A stretch of DNA of 64,000 nt from Fredinandcohnia aciditolerans. GTDB lineage: Bacteria > Bacillota > Bacilli > Bacillales > Bacillaceae_L. Position 1 is the stretch's first letter, and each line of letters opens with the position of its first letter. Shown here piece after piece: positions 8,512-17,993 of the stretch. Position numbers and translations under genes: made by a program. Below the pieces are notes generated by a model. The model was not told where the DNA came from, did not search any database, and saw nothing but the letters and a program-made list of their open reading frames with translations. The stretch lies in contig QGHH01000005.1 in assembly GCA_003640645.1 (NCBI GenBank), positions 62,001 through 126,000 of the forward strand, read 5' to 3'.

Positions 8512-9414
8512 ATGGGTGTTTTTGTTAATAAAGATACAAAAGTAATTGTTCAAGGGATAACAGGTGCTACTGCATTATTCCATACAAAACAAATGCTTGA
8601 ATATGGTACTAAAATTGTTGGTGGTACTTCACCTGGTAAGGGTGGAACTGAAGTAGAAGGTGTTCCTGTATTTAATACTGTAAAAGAAGCAGTAGAACAA
8701 ACAGGTGCAACAGCATCAGTAATTTATGTTCCTGCTCCATTTGCAGCAGACGCAATTATCGAAGCAGTTGATGCTGAATTAGATTTAGCAATCTGTATTA
8801 CTGAGCATATACCAGTATTAGACATGGTCAAAGTGAAACGCTATATGGAAGGTAAGAAGACTCGTTTAGTAGGTCCTAACTGTCCTGGTGTAATCACTGC
8901 TGATGAATGTAAAATTGGAATCATGCCTGGATATATCCATAAAAAAGGACATGTAGGTGTTGTATCACGTTCTGGTACATTAACTTATGAAGCAGTACAT
9001 CAATTAACACAAGCTGGAATTGGTCAAACAACTGCAGTAGGTATTGGTGGAGACCCTGTAAATGGAACGAACTTTATCGATGTTTTAAAAGCATTTAATG
9101 AAGATGAAGAAACATATGCGGTTATCATGATCGGTGAAATAGGCGGAACAGCAGAAGAAGAAGCTGCTGAATGGGTTAAAGCAAACATGACTAAACCAGT
9201 TGTTGGATTTATCGGTGGACAAACTGCGCCTCCAGGAAAGCGTATGGGCCATGCTGGTGCGATTATTTCTGGTGGTAAAGGTACTGCTGCTGAAAAGATC
9301 AAAACAATGAATGAATGTGGAATTAAGGTCGCTGAAACACCATCAGTTATGGGCGAAACTTTAATTTCTGTTCTTAAGGAAAAAGGTTTATACGAAAAGT
9401 GTAAAACTCACTAA
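8512..9414 (+). CDS. sucD: Succinyl-CoA synthetase alpha subunit
   Basis: A 300-residue CoA-binding subunit. The Rossmann part starts [36 protein letters not shown] and [10 protein letters not shown] are the conserved CoA ligase motifs, and the phosphorylated histidine is His247 in [18 protein letters not shown]. It forms the enzyme with SucC. The RBS is AAAGGCAGGGG. A strong terminator ends the operon before dprA. Confidence 0.98.
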   Translation: MGVFVNKDTKVIVQGITGATALFHTKQMLEYGTKIVGGTSPGKGGTEVEGVPVFNTVKEAVEQTGATASVIYVPAPFAADAIIEAVDAELDLAICITEHIPVLDMVKVKRYMEGKKTRLVGPNCPGVITADECKIGIMPGYIHKKGHVGVVSRSGTLTYEAVHQLTQAGIGQTTAVGIGGDPVNGTNFIDVLKAFNEDEETYAVIMIGEIGGTAEEEAAEWVKANMTKPVVGFIGGQTAPPGKRMGHAGAIISGGKGTAAEKIKTMNECGIKVAETPSVMGETLISVLKEKGLYEKCKTH

Positions 9415-9431
9415 TATATGCACGAAAGAGG

Positions 9432-9460
9432 CAGTTCTTGTCTAAAGAACTGTCTTTTTC
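9432..9460 (+). terminator. Rho-independent terminator after sucCD
   Basis: A perfect 8-bp stem, CAGTTCTT / AAGAACTG, with a 5-nt loop and a T-rich tail (TCTTTTTC). It lies 18 bp after the sucD stop and just before the dprA ribosome binding site. Confidence 0.85.
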
Positions 9461-9480
9461 TGATGAAAAAAGGAGAATTT

Positions 9481-10362
9481 ATGGACAAATTTCGAGAAAA
9501 CTTAATACATCTTCACCACTGCCGAGGAATAGGTTGGAAATCAATTTATAAAATACTACAGCATGATTCAACCCTCTCCCAAATTTATAAATACCCCCCT
9601 TCCCTTTATGAAAAAATCCTTTCGTTGTCTAAAAATCAACTAACTATTTTTCTAAAAGATTTGCATTCTTTATCAATCCAAAGTATGCTAAAACAATATA
9701 GCGATAATAATGTGGGGATTATTACCATATTTGATCAAGAGTATCCTAGACTATTGAAACAAATTTATGATCCACCATGGGTCATTTATACTCTTGGAGA
9801 CAAATCCTTGCTAAATAGTAAGAAATTATTAAGTGTTGTTGGTTCACGTACACCATCATCAACTAGTTTACAGAGTATGAAAACAGTTTTAGAACCTTTG
9901 ATTAAGCAAAATTGGGTATTGGTTAGTGGTTTAGCGCGTGGTATTGATACAATGGGACACCAATTAGCAATCCGAAATAATGGAAAAACAATTGCAGTCA
10001 TCGCTGGCGGTCTTCATCATATTTATCCTCACGAGAATAAAGAGTTAGCAACTACCATCACTCAGAATCATATACTTATTTCTGAATATCCCCCATCCAC
10101 AAAGCCTGAAAAATGGCAGTTCCCGATGCGTAATCGAATTATTAGTGGTTTAACTCAAGGAACTCTTGTCGTTGAAGCAAAAGAAAGAAGTGGTTCATTA
10201 ATTACCGCTGATCAAGCTCTAAACCAAGGCAGAGAGGTCTTTGCGATACCAGGTTCGATATTAGAACCTTCATGTGTAGGAACGAATAAGTTAATCCAAT
10301 CCGGAGCGAAATTAGTCCTTACAAGCGAGGATATTTTATCAGAATTTCATACTTTTGAATAA
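9481..10362 (+). CDS. dprA: DNA processing protein DprA (Smf)
   Basis: A 293-residue protein that loads RecA on incoming single-stranded DNA in competence. After an N-terminal helical region it has the Rossmann-like DprA core: LSVVGSRTPSS, VSGLARGIDTMGHQLAI, VIAGGLHHIYPHEN, FPMRNRIISGLTQGTLVVEA and GSLITADQAL. The start at 9481 follows AAAGGAG; the frame is open to 9418, but those codons include the sucD terminator. The sucD-dprA-topA order is normal for Bacillus. Confidence 0.96.
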   Translation: MDKFRENLIHLHHCRGIGWKSIYKILQHDSTLSQIYKYPPSLYEKILSLSKNQLTIFLKDLHSLSIQSMLKQYSDNNVGIITIFDQEYPRLLKQIYDPPWVIYTLGDKSLLNSKKLLSVVGSRTPSSTSLQSMKTVLEPLIKQNWVLVSGLARGIDTMGHQLAIRNNGKTIAVIAGGLHHIYPHENKELATTITQNHILISEYPPSTKPEKWQFPMRNRIISGLTQGTLVVEAKERSGSLITADQALNQGREVFAIPGSILEPSCVGTNKLIQSGAKLVLTSEDILSEFHTFE

Positions 10363-10401
10363 AAATAACTAGTTAAAATGTATAAAAATAAATATAACAG
10401 T

Positions 10402-10430
10402 TTGACAAACGGTACATGAATATTTAATAA
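10402..10430 (+). promoter_or_regulatory. Sigma-A-type promoter for topA
   Basis: A perfect -35 box TTGACA (10402-10407) and a -10 box TAATAA (10425-10430) are 17 bp apart in the dprA-topA gap. The leader to the topA start would be about 70 nt. Confidence 0.65.
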
Positions 10431-10509
10431 TATGGAGGATTTATTATTAAATTAGGCAATATTTATTATAAATGGAAAATTAATTTAACCTCTAAGGAGG
10501 AAGCGATAC

Positions 10510-12642
10510 ATGTCGGACTATTTAGTCATAGTTGAATCACCAGCAAAGGCAAAAACAATTGAGAGATATTTGGGGAAGAAATATAAAGTAAAGGCTTCAA
10601 TGGGCCATGTACGAGATCTCCCAAGAAGTCAAATGGGTGTAGATGCAAAAAACGATTTTGAAGTAAAATATATTACAATTCGTGGAAAAGGACCTGTGTT
10701 AAAGGAATTAAAAACAGCTGCAAAGAAAGCAAAGAAAGTCTTTCTAGCAGCCGACCCCGACCGCGAAGGAGAAGCAATCGCTTGGCACTTGGCTCACTCG
10801 TTAGATCTTGATATAACCTCTGATTGTCGAGTTGTTTTTAACGAAATTACAAAGGATGCCATTAAAGAATCCTTTAAACATCCACGTCCAATTAATCAGT
10901 CACTTGTAGATGCACAACAAGCAAGACGTGTTCTTGACAGATTAGTAGGCTATAATATTAGCCCGTTGCTATGGAAGAAAGTAAAGAAGGGTTTAAGTGC
11001 GGGACGAGTTCAATCAGTTGCAGTTAGATTAATTATCGATAGAGAAAAAGAGATTCAAAATTTTGAACCGGAAGAATATTGGTCAATCAAAGCGAACTTT
11101 TTAAAAGAAAATGAAAAAGTACAATTTGAAGGGCAATTTTACGGTGTAAATGGAAATAAACTAGAGTTAACAAATAAAACCGAGGTAGAAGATATCCTTT
11201 CTCAAATTGAAGCTGAATTCTCTGGGAGCGATGATGAGTTAACAGCGGTGATTTCTAAAAAAGCGAAATCATTTACCATTACATCTGTCACAAAAAAAGA
11301 ACGTAAAAGAAATCCGGCACCACCATTTATTACTTCTTCCCTACAACAGGAAGCTGCACGTAAATTAAATTTCCGTGCGAAGAAAACAATGATGCTTGCA
11401 CAACAATTATATGAAGGAATTGACCTAGGTAAGGAAGGGACAGTTGGTTTAATCACATATATGCGTACAGATTCAACTCGAATTTCAGAGACAGCCGTTC
11501 AGGAAAGTTCCCAATATATTGAACAAACATTTGGAAAACAATTTCTAACAGATACAAAAAGGAAAGAGAAAAAAGGTGCGAATACACAGGATGCTCACGA
11601 AGGGATTCGCCCGACTTCAGTCTTCAGAGAACCAAATAGTGTGAAACAATATCTAAGCAGAGATCAACTAAGATTATATAAATTGATTTGGGAGCGATTT
11701 GTTGCTAGTCAAATGGCTTCTGCAATCTTGGATACAATGAGTGTTGATCTAAATTATGGAGACGTTGTGTTCAGAGCCACTGGATCAAAAGTTAAATTCC
11801 CTGGATTTATGAAGGTTTATGTTGAGGGTAATGATGACAATGTTGAAGAAAAAGAGAAGATGCTACCTGATTTAAAAGAGGGTGACCGAGTATTTGCTAC
11901 AGATATTGATCCTAAGCAACACTTTACTCAGCCACCTCCAAGATATACGGAAGCTCGACTTGTTAAAACGATGGAGGAACTTGGAATAGGAAGACCTTCT
12001 ACTTATGCACCAACTCTGGATACTATCCAGAAAAGAGGCTATGTTTCCTTAGATAATAAACGTTTTGTTCCTACTGAATTAGGGGAAATCGTAGATGAGT
12101 TAATGCTTGAATTCTTCCCGAGAATTTTAGATGTAGAATTTACTGCAAAAATGGAGCATGACCTTGATGAAATTGAAGAAGGTAAAACTGAGTGGATCAA
12201 AATTATTGATGAATTTTATCAGGACTTTGAAAAGAGATTAGAAATTGCAGAATCAGAAATGAAGGAAGTAGAGATTAAGGATGAACCTGCGGGGGTAGAT
12301 TGTGAAAACTGTGGTCATCCTATGGTTTACAAAATGGGTCGCTACGGCAAATTCATGGCCTGTTCCAATTTTCCAGATTGTCGCAATACAAAACCGATTG
12401 TAAAAGAAATCGGGGTTCCTTGTCCAAAATGTGAAAAAGGAAATATTGTTGAGAGAAAAAGCAAGAAGAAAAGAATTTTTTATGGTTGCGATCAATACCC
12501 AGAATGTGATTTTCTATCTTGGGATAAACCACTAGCTCGGAAATGTCCAAAGTGTGAAAACCTATTAGTTGAGAAAAAACTCAAAAAAGGAATTCAGGTA
12601 CAATGTGCCCAGTGTGATTATAAAGAAGAAACTCAGAAGTAA
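10510..12642 (+). CDS. topA: DNA topoisomerase I
   Basis: A 710-residue type IA topoisomerase that relaxes negative supercoils. The N-terminal Toprim domain has [15 protein letters not shown] and [15 protein letters not shown]. The active-site tyrosine is Tyr317 in [29 protein letters not shown] closes the catalytic core. The C-terminal 120 residues hold zinc-ribbon repeats with CENCGHP...CSNFPDC, CPKCEKG...CDQYPEC and CPKCENL...CAQC. The RBS is CTAAGGAGGAAG. trmFO is expected next but is absent. Confidence 0.98.
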   Translation: MSDYLVIVESPAKAKTIERYLGKKYKVKASMGHVRDLPRSQMGVDAKNDFEVKYITIRGKGPVLKELKTAAKKAKKVFLAADPDREGEAIAWHLAHSLDLDITSDCRVVFNEITKDAIKESFKHPRPINQSLVDAQQARRVLDRLVGYNISPLLWKKVKKGLSAGRVQSVAVRLIIDREKEIQNFEPEEYWSIKANFLKENEKVQFEGQFYGVNGNKLELTNKTEVEDILSQIEAEFSGSDDELTAVISKKAKSFTITSVTKKERKRNPAPPFITSSLQQEAARKLNFRAKKTMMLAQQLYEGIDLGKEGTVGLITYMRTDSTRISETAVQESSQYIEQTFGKQFLTDTKRKEKKGANTQDAHEGIRPTSVFREPNSVKQYLSRDQLRLYKLIWERFVASQMASAILDTMSVDLNYGDVVFRATGSKVKFPGFMKVYVEGNDDNVEEKEKMLPDLKEGDRVFATDIDPKQHFTQPPPRYTEARLVKTMEELGIGRPSTYAPTLDTIQKRGYVSLDNKRFVPTELGEIVDELMLEFFPRILDVEFTAKMEHDLDEIEEGKTEWIKIIDEFYQDFEKRLEIAESEMKEVEIKDEPAGVDCENCGHPMVYKMGRYGKFMACSNFPDCRNTKPIVKEIGVPCPKCEKGNIVERKSKKKRIFYGCDQYPECDFLSWDKPLARKCPKCENLLVEKKLKKGIQVQCAQCDYKEETQK

Positions 12643-12648
12643 CATGTG

Positions 12649-12677
12649 GTGGTGAGCAGCGTACAGCTCACCACTTT
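12649..12677 (+). terminator. Hairpin terminator after topA
   Basis: A perfect 9-bp stem, GTGGTGAGC / GCTCACCAC, with an 8-nt loop, followed by TTTCCATTTTCC. The T tract is interrupted, so termination may be partial. Confidence 0.65.
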
Positions 12678-12746
12678 CCATTTTCCATCGAAAAAAGCGG
12701 ATTTCTTACGCAATTCAGAATTTTGTAAAAAAATCAGAGTTTTTAT

Positions 12747-12775
12747 TTGCAAGGGCTACTAAATTGTGATAATAT
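12747..12775 (+). promoter_or_regulatory. Sigma-A-type promoter for xerC-hslVU-codY
   Basis: TTGCAA (12747-12752) and TAATAT (12770-12775) are 17 bp apart, about 25 bp before the xerC start. It would drive the four-gene unit that ends at the terminator after codY. Confidence 0.65.
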
Positions 12776-12801
12776 TTAGTAGCCCTTGTGAGGTGGATAT
12801 A

Positions 12802-13704
12802 TTGGAAGATGTGAACAAATCGTTACAGTTATTCAAAGAATATTTACAAATTGAGAAAAATTATTCAGAATATACTATTGTGCATTATGAACAGTCAATT
12901 GAAGACTTTTTCTTATTTATGAACCGAGAAACAATCTTAAATCTTACTGACGTAACATATTCCGATGTGCGTTTGTATCTAACTGAGCTTTATAAGAAAC
13001 AATATGCAAGACGTACTGTTGCAAAAAAAATATCAACATTGCGCAGTTTTTTTAATTTCCTTTTAAGGGAGAAGCTTATTTCTCAAAATCCCTTTATACT
13101 GGTGTCATTACCAAAAAGGGAACAAAGACTTCCCCATTTTTTATATGAAGAAGAATTGGAAAAGCTATTTAGAGTTTCAGATGTTTCAACTTGCTTAGGG
13201 CAACGGGATCAAGCTTTACTTGAGTTATTATATGCGACTGGAATCCGTGTGAGTGAATGTTGTAAGCTCACACTCCAGGACTTGGACTTTTCTACAGGAA
13301 CCGTGTTTGTTCACGGAAAGGGAAACAAACAGCGATATGTCCCTTTTGGAAGCTATGCTGAACAAGCACTAACAAACTATATATCCAAAGGTCGCAAGGA
13401 TTTACTTAAAAAAGCTTCAGTACATACAAACCATTTATTTCTTAATTTCCGGGGTGGGCCACTAACAACAAGAGGAGTCAGGGTAATCTTAAATAATATG
13501 ATTAAGAAGACGTCTTCTACTATTCATATTAGTCCACACATATTAAGACATACTTTTGCTACACATCTTTTAAACGAGGGCGCTGATATGAGGTCTGTAC
13601 AAGAACTGCTGGGCCATGAAAGTTTGTCATCAACACAGGTGTATACACATGTTACAAAGGATCATTTGCGAAATATCTATAAGTCCTCACATCCACGTGC
13701 ATAA
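12802..13704 (+). CDS. xerC: Tyrosine recombinase XerC (CodV)
   Basis: A 300-residue site-specific recombinase that with XerD resolves chromosome dimers at dif. The N-terminal SAM-like core-binding domain contains EYLQIEKNYSEYTIVHYEQS. Catalytic motifs are the Arg in LLYATGIRVSECC, HILRHTFATHLL, and LGHESLSSTQVYTHV with the nucleophilic Tyr. The TTG at 12802 is chosen because AGGTGG lies 5 bp upstream and the product length fits; a GTG at 12811 and upstream codons are alternatives. First gene of the xerC-hslV-hslU-codY operon. Confidence 0.96.
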   Translation: MEDVNKSLQLFKEYLQIEKNYSEYTIVHYEQSIEDFFLFMNRETILNLTDVTYSDVRLYLTELYKKQYARRTVAKKISTLRSFFNFLLREKLISQNPFILVSLPKREQRLPHFLYEEELEKLFRVSDVSTCLGQRDQALLELLYATGIRVSECCKLTLQDLDFSTGTVFVHGKGNKQRYVPFGSYAEQALTNYISKGRKDLLKKASVHTNHLFLNFRGGPLTTRGVRVILNNMIKKTSSTIHISPHILRHTFATHLLNEGADMRSVQELLGHESLSSTQVYTHVTKDHLRNIYKSSHPRA

Positions 13705-13720
13705 GGAGGTTGTTTGAGAA

Positions 13721-14263
13721 ATGTCTAATTTTCATGCAACAACAATATTCGCTGTAAAACATAAAGGAAAATCAGCAATGGCTGGTGATGGTCAAGTTAC
13801 CTTTGGTAATGCCGTTGTTATGAAACATACAGCAAGAAAGGTACGAAAACTATTTCAAGGAAGGGTTATTGCTGGTTTTGCGGGGTCGGTCGCAGATGCG
13901 TTTACCTTATTTGAAATGTTTGAAGGACGCCTAGAAGAGTTTAATGGTAATTTGCAAAGGGCAGCAGTTGAACTTGCGAAAGAATGGAGAAGTGACAAAG
14001 TTCTTCGTAAATTAGAGGCAATGCTTATTGTGATGGATGAGAAGGATTTGCTACTTATTTCTGGAACAGGCGAAGTAATTGAGCCAGATGATGGAATTTT
14101 GGCAATTGGCTCTGGTGGGAATTACGCGCTCTCTGCAGGACGTGCATTAAAAAAATATTCAGGTGATCATTTAACTGCAAGGGAAATTGCAAAAGCTTCA
14201 TTAGAAATTGCAAGTGAAATTTGTGTGTATACAAATGAAAATATTATAGTTGAAGAACTATAA
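13721..14263 (+). CDS. hslV: ATP-dependent protease peptidase subunit HslV (ClpQ/CodW)
   Basis: A 180-residue proteasome-beta-like peptidase working with HslU. The fold is shown by [40 protein letters not shown] and [15 protein letters not shown]. The N terminus is MSNFHATTI: relative to E. coli HslV, which starts directly at the catalytic Thr, there are extra residues beginning with Ser. In B. subtilis CodW the N-terminal Ser acts as nucleophile, and it is kept here. The RBS is AAGGAGG. hslU follows 13 bp later. Confidence 0.97.
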   Translation: MSNFHATTIFAVKHKGKSAMAGDGQVTFGNAVVMKHTARKVRKLFQGRVIAGFAGSVADAFTLFEMFEGRLEEFNGNLQRAAVELAKEWRSDKVLRKLEAMLIVMDEKDLLLISGTGEVIEPDDGILAIGSGGNYALSAGRALKKYSGDHLTAREIAKASLEIASEICVYTNENIIVEEL

Positions 14264-14276
14264 GGAGGGGATACCT

Positions 14277-15674
14277 TTGAAGACGAATCTAACCCCAAGA
14301 CAGATTGTAGAAAAATTAGATCAATACATCATTGGCCAAAATGAAGCAAAAAGAGCTGTGTCTGTAGCATTAAGAAATCGATATCGTCGCAACTTGCTTA
14401 ACGAAAAGCTAAGAGATGAAATTGTACCCAAGAACATATTGATGATCGGGCCAACCGGAGTAGGTAAAACTGAAATAGCTAGACGATTAGCGAAACTAGT
14501 TGGTGCACCTTTTATCAAAGTAGAAGCAACGAAATTTACAGAAGTTGGATATGTCGGACGTGATGTTGAATCGATGGTTCGGGACTTAGTTGAAACGTCA
14601 GTTCGCCTTGTAAAAGAGGATAAAATGGTTCAAGTATCCGAACGTGCTGAGGAAAATGCGAATAAACGAATAGTTGAACTACTTGTCCCTAGTTCTAAAA
14701 AGCAAACATCTTATAAAAATCCACTTGAGATGCTTTTTGGAGGCAATAACACTGAACCCGAAGTAGAGAAAACTAATGAAGATGAAAGCTTGAGTGAAAG
14801 AAGAAAGCGCATGGCGCATAAGCTTGCACTTGGTGAACTCGAGGATTATTATGTAACTGTCGAAGTAGAGGAGCAACAGGCATCTATGTTTGACCTACTA
14901 CAAGGCTCTGGTATGGAAAATATGGGAATGAATATGCAGGATGCATTAAGTAACCTCATGCCGAAAAAGCGTAAAAAGCGTAAATTAACAGTTAAAGAAG
15001 CTCGTAAAGTCTTAACAAATGAAGAAGCCGCTAAACTAATTGATATGGATGAGGTAACACAGGAAGCTGTAAACCGAGCAGAACAGTCGGGTATTATTTT
15101 TATCGATGAGATTGATAAGGTTGCAGGTAAAAGTCATAATTCTTCTTCTGCAGATGTTTCAAGGGAAGGAGTCCAACGTGATATTTTACCAATTGTGGAA
15201 GGTTCGACAGTTGTCACCAAATATGGTTCTGTTAAAACAGATCATATGCTCTTTATTGCAGCTGGGGCTTTTCACATGTCAAAGCCTTCAGATTTAATCC
15301 CTGAATTACAAGGTCGTTTTCCGATTCGTGTAGAGTTAACTAAGTTAACAGTAGATGATTTCTACCGTATCTTAGTTGAGCCAGATAATGCATTATTGAA
15401 ACAATATTCAGCATTATTAGAAACAGAAGGTATACAACTGGAATTTTCTGACGATGCTATTCGTAAGATAGCTGAAGTTGCCTTTCAAGTGAACCAGGAT
15501 ACAGATAATATTGGTGCTCGTCGTCTACATACAATTATGGAAAGACTATTAGAGGACTTATCATTTGAAGCGCCGGACATTACGATGGAAAAAATCACAA
15601 TTACTCCACAATATGTCGATGAGAAATTAAGTACAATTGTAAAAAACAAAGATTTAAGTCAGTTTATTTTGTAA
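14277..15674 (+). CDS. hslU: HslU ATPase subunit (ClpY/CodX)
   Basis: A 465-residue AAA+ unfoldase that feeds proteins to HslV. Motifs are [15 protein letters not shown] (Walker A), the pore loop in [13 protein letters not shown], the I-domain in the middle with a basic PKKRKKRK stretch, [13 protein letters not shown] (Walker B), and the sensor 2 region [17 protein letters not shown]. The C terminus DLSQFIL fits the family and docks into HslV. The TTG at 14277 follows AAGGAGGGG; an in-frame ATG at 14250 lies inside hslV without a binding site. Confidence 0.97.
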   Translation: MKTNLTPRQIVEKLDQYIIGQNEAKRAVSVALRNRYRRNLLNEKLRDEIVPKNILMIGPTGVGKTEIARRLAKLVGAPFIKVEATKFTEVGYVGRDVESMVRDLVETSVRLVKEDKMVQVSERAEENANKRIVELLVPSSKKQTSYKNPLEMLFGGNNTEPEVEKTNEDESLSERRKRMAHKLALGELEDYYVTVEVEEQQASMFDLLQGSGMENMGMNMQDALSNLMPKKRKKRKLTVKEARKVLTNEEAAKLIDMDEVTQEAVNRAEQSGIIFIDEIDKVAGKSHNSSSADVSREGVQRDILPIVEGSTVVTKYGSVKTDHMLFIAAGAFHMSKPSDLIPELQGRFPIRVELTKLTVDDFYRILVEPDNALLKQYSALLETEGIQLEFSDDAIRKIAEVAFQVNQDTDNIGARRLHTIMERLLEDLSFEAPDITMEKITITPQYVDEKLSTIVKNKDLSQFIL

Positions 15675-15696
15675 GTTTATCAGGAGGAACAAGAAA

Positions 15697-16476
15697 ATGC
15701 CATTATTAGAAAGAACTAGAAAAATTAATGCAATGCTGCAAAACGCAGCAGGTAAACCAGTTAACTTTAAGGAAATGTCAGAAACATTAACCGATGTAAT
15801 CGGCGCGAATACTTTCTTATTAAGTCGTCGTGGAAAACTTCTTGGTTTTGCCATCAAGCAAACGATTGAAAATGAGAGAATTAAGAAAATGATTGAGGAT
15901 CGTCATTTCCCTGAAGAGTACACACAAAGCTTATTCAACATTCAGGAAACATCATCTAATCTCGATATTGAAAGTGATTATACTGCTTTTCCAATCGAGA
16001 ACAAGGAATTGTTTAAGAATGGATTAACAACGATTGTTCCGATAATCGGTGGTGGAGAACGATTAGGAACACTCATCCTTTCAAGACTAGATGAAAGATT
16101 TGAAGATGATGACCTCATCTTAGCTGAATATGGTGCAACAGTTGTTGGTATGGAAATACTGCGTGAAAAAGCTGAAGAAATTGAAGAAGAAGCTAGAAGC
16201 AAAGCTGTTGTTCAGATGGCAATCAGCTCATTATCTTATAGTGAATTCGAAGCTATTGAACATATCTTTGAAGAGCTTAATGGTAACGAAGGATTATTAG
16301 TTGCAAGTAAAATTGCTGACCGCGTAGGAATTACAAGATCAGTTATCGTTAATGCATTAAGAAAGCTTGAAAGCGCTGGTGTAATTGAATCTCGTTCACT
16401 AGGAATGAAAGGTACTTACATTAAAGTACTAAACGATAAATTCTTACTTGAATTAGAAAAACTAAAATCACATTAA
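15697..16476 (+). CDS. codY: GTP- and branched-chain-amino-acid-sensing repressor CodY
   Basis: A 259-residue global regulator, the same length as in B. subtilis. The N-terminal GAF domain (about residues 1-155) binds Ile/Leu/Val and contains [22 protein letters not shown]. The C-terminal winged helix has [21 protein letters not shown] as the recognition region, followed by a conserved [15 protein letters not shown] wing. It represses nutrient-acquisition, competence and motility genes. It is the last gene before a strong terminator, directly upstream of the fla/che operon. Confidence 0.98.
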   Translation: MPLLERTRKINAMLQNAAGKPVNFKEMSETLTDVIGANTFLLSRRGKLLGFAIKQTIENERIKKMIEDRHFPEEYTQSLFNIQETSSNLDIESDYTAFPIENKELFKNGLTTIVPIIGGGERLGTLILSRLDERFEDDDLILAEYGATVVGMEILREKAEEIEEEARSKAVVQMAISSLSYSEFEAIEHIFEELNGNEGLLVASKIADRVGITRSVIVNALRKLESAGVIESRSLGMKGTYIKVLNDKFLLELEKLKSH

Positions 16477-16486
16477 TTTTTAAAAA

Positions 16487-16518
16487 AACGAAGATGTATT
16501 TCACATCTTCGTTTTTTT
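16487..16518 (+). terminator. Rho-independent terminator after codY
   Basis: A perfect 11-bp stem, AACGAAGATGT / ACATCTTCGTT, with a 5-nt loop and a run of Ts. It separates the codY operon from fla/che. Confidence 0.93.
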
Positions 16519-16608
16519 ATTTGCACGATTATTATAAAAGTGTTCGTAACATAATTTATCGAGTTTTTGAAGTGGAAATATGTACTTGACGATTTTTGTA
16601 AAAAACAC

Positions 16609-16637
16609 GTGAAACTACTCCTGTGAAATTCTATAAT
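16609..16637 (+). promoter_or_regulatory. Candidate sigma-A promoter of the fla/che operon
   Basis: A perfect -10 box TATAAT (16632-16637) lies 17 bp after GTGAAA (16609-16614), a weak -35. The leader to flgB would be about 155 nt. I see no convincing SigD-type promoter (TAAA with GCCGATAT) in 16520-16800. A CodY-box-like word lies downstream at 16669-16682. Nothing else is recognisable in this gap of about 280 bp. Confidence 0.5.
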
Positions 16638-16800
16638 GATAAACGGAAACTATGAGTAGAAAGTCCTAAATTGTCGAAAATTATCACTTTTTATCACAAG
16701 CTTCATAGACAGATAGAATTAATTTCATTACAATGAAAAAGGAGTTAATACGATTCGTTATATTTATTCGAATGATAGTACTTTTTTGTGAGGGGTTTAT

Positions 16801-17196
16801 ATGAAACTTTTTTCTAATACAATACATTCACTTGAAAAAGCTTTGGATTATTCAGCTTTAAGACAGAAGCTCATTTCAAATAATATAGCAAATGTGGATA
16901 CACCGAATTATAAAGCACAAGATGTGAGCTTTAAAAATCTTCTTGCTAATGAGACGGATAGCCAAATGAGAGCTAATCGAACAAATGAAAAACATATCGA
17001 ATTTACAAGCAGTAAACGTTCGAACAATCCGCTCATTGCGAAGAACGATACTGCATATAACCATAACGGTAACAATGTCGATATCGATAAGGAAATGGCA
17101 CTTTTAGCAGAAAATCAAATTTACTATAATGCCATCACACAAAGAATAAGCGGGAAATTCAATACATTAAAAACAGTCGTAAAAGGAGGAAACTAA
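16801..17196 (+). CDS. flgB: Flagellar basal-body rod protein FlgB
   Basis: A 131-residue proximal rod protein. The N-terminal rod signature is LRQKLISNNIANVDTPNYKAQDVSF, and the C-terminal heptad helix (DIDKEMALLAENQIYYNAITQ) is shared by axial proteins. It is exported by the flagellar type III apparatus without a cleaved signal. First gene of the operon; RBS GTGAGGGG just upstream; flgC follows after 2 bp. Confidence 0.97.
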   Translation: MKLFSNTIHSLEKALDYSALRQKLISNNIANVDTPNYKAQDVSFKNLLANETDSQMRANRTNEKHIEFTSSKRSNNPLIAKNDTAYNHNGNNVDIDKEMALLAENQIYYNAITQRISGKFNTLKTVVKGGN

Positions 17197-17198
17197 AG

Positions 17199-17648
17199 GT
17201 GTCAATATTTCAAAGCCTCAATACAAGCAGCTCAGCCCTAACTGCGGGACGACTTAGAATGGACGTTATTTCTTCCAATATGGCAAATGTGGATACAACA
17301 AGAGGGAAACTTGTAGATGGACAGTGGCAGCCGTATAGAAGGAAAATGGTTGTTCAGCAGCCTCTAGGCAATAGCTTTTCTTCCCACTTATCAAAAGCAA
17401 TGAATCAATCAAAAACAGGGAATGGTGTTAAGGTTACAGGTATCGTTGAAGATCAAACCCCATTTCAGCTTGTATATAATCCGGATCATCCTGAAGCTAA
17501 TGCAGACGGGTATGTGGCTCTTCCGAATGTAGACCCTCTAAAGGAAATGGTCGACCTGATGAGTGCCACTAGATCCTACGAAGCGAATGTAACAGTTTTT
17601 AATGCGTCAAAAGGAATGTTAATGAAAGCTCTAGAAATAGGGAAATAG
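17199..17648 (+). CDS. flgC: Flagellar basal-body rod protein FlgC
   Basis: A 149-residue rod protein with the axial-protein N terminus SALTAGRLRMDVISSNMANVDTTR and a C-terminal helix (DPLKEMVDLMSATRSYEANVTVFNA). It builds the proximal rod with FlgB and FlgF-type proteins. The GTG start has AAAGGAGGAAAC just upstream, across the flgB stop. Confidence 0.97.
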   Translation: MSIFQSLNTSSSALTAGRLRMDVISSNMANVDTTRGKLVDGQWQPYRRKMVVQQPLGNSFSSHLSKAMNQSKTGNGVKVTGIVEDQTPFQLVYNPDHPEANADGYVALPNVDPLKEMVDLMSATRSYEANVTVFNASKGMLMKALEIGK

Positions 17649-17658
17649 GTGATAAAGC

Positions 17659-17958
17659 ATGATAGATAAGGTAAATATTGCTACATCACAGGTTTTGTCG
17701 AAGCCTGTTGCACAGCCAAAGTCTGCAAATACAGTTCAAAAGGAATTTAGCAACTTTTTAAAAGATGCCTTAAATAATGTAAATGAAACTCAACAGACTT
17801 CAGATAAAATGACCGAAAAGCTTGTTAAGGGTGAAAATGTAGATTTACACCAAGTAATGATTGCTTCTGAAAAAGCAAGTGTGTCATTGCAAACGACACT
17901 TCAAATTCGAAATAAAGTTGTGGAAGCATACCAAGAAATCATGAGGATGCAGGTTTAG
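17659..17958 (+). CDS. fliE: Flagellar hook-basal body protein FliE
   Basis: A 99-residue protein that joins the MS ring (FliF) to the rod. The C-terminal half holds the FliE pattern: FLKDALNNVNETQQTSDKM, then DLHQVMIASEKASVSLQTTLQIRNKVVEAYQEIMRMQV. The RBS is an AGGTGATAAAGC sequence 8 bp upstream. It sits between flgC and fliF as in all bacilli. Confidence 0.96.
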   Translation: MIDKVNIATSQVLSKPVAQPKSANTVQKEFSNFLKDALNNVNETQQTSDKMTEKLVKGENVDLHQVMIASEKASVSLQTTLQIRNKVVEAYQEIMRMQV

Positions 17959-17993
17959 TCCGGGATTTTAAATATTCTACTTAGGGGTATGTC

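Noticed and set aside
12713-12735. CodY-box-like word near the xerC promoter (CAATTCAGAATTTTG)
   Set aside because: About six of 15 positions differ from the consensus; too weak to report as a site.
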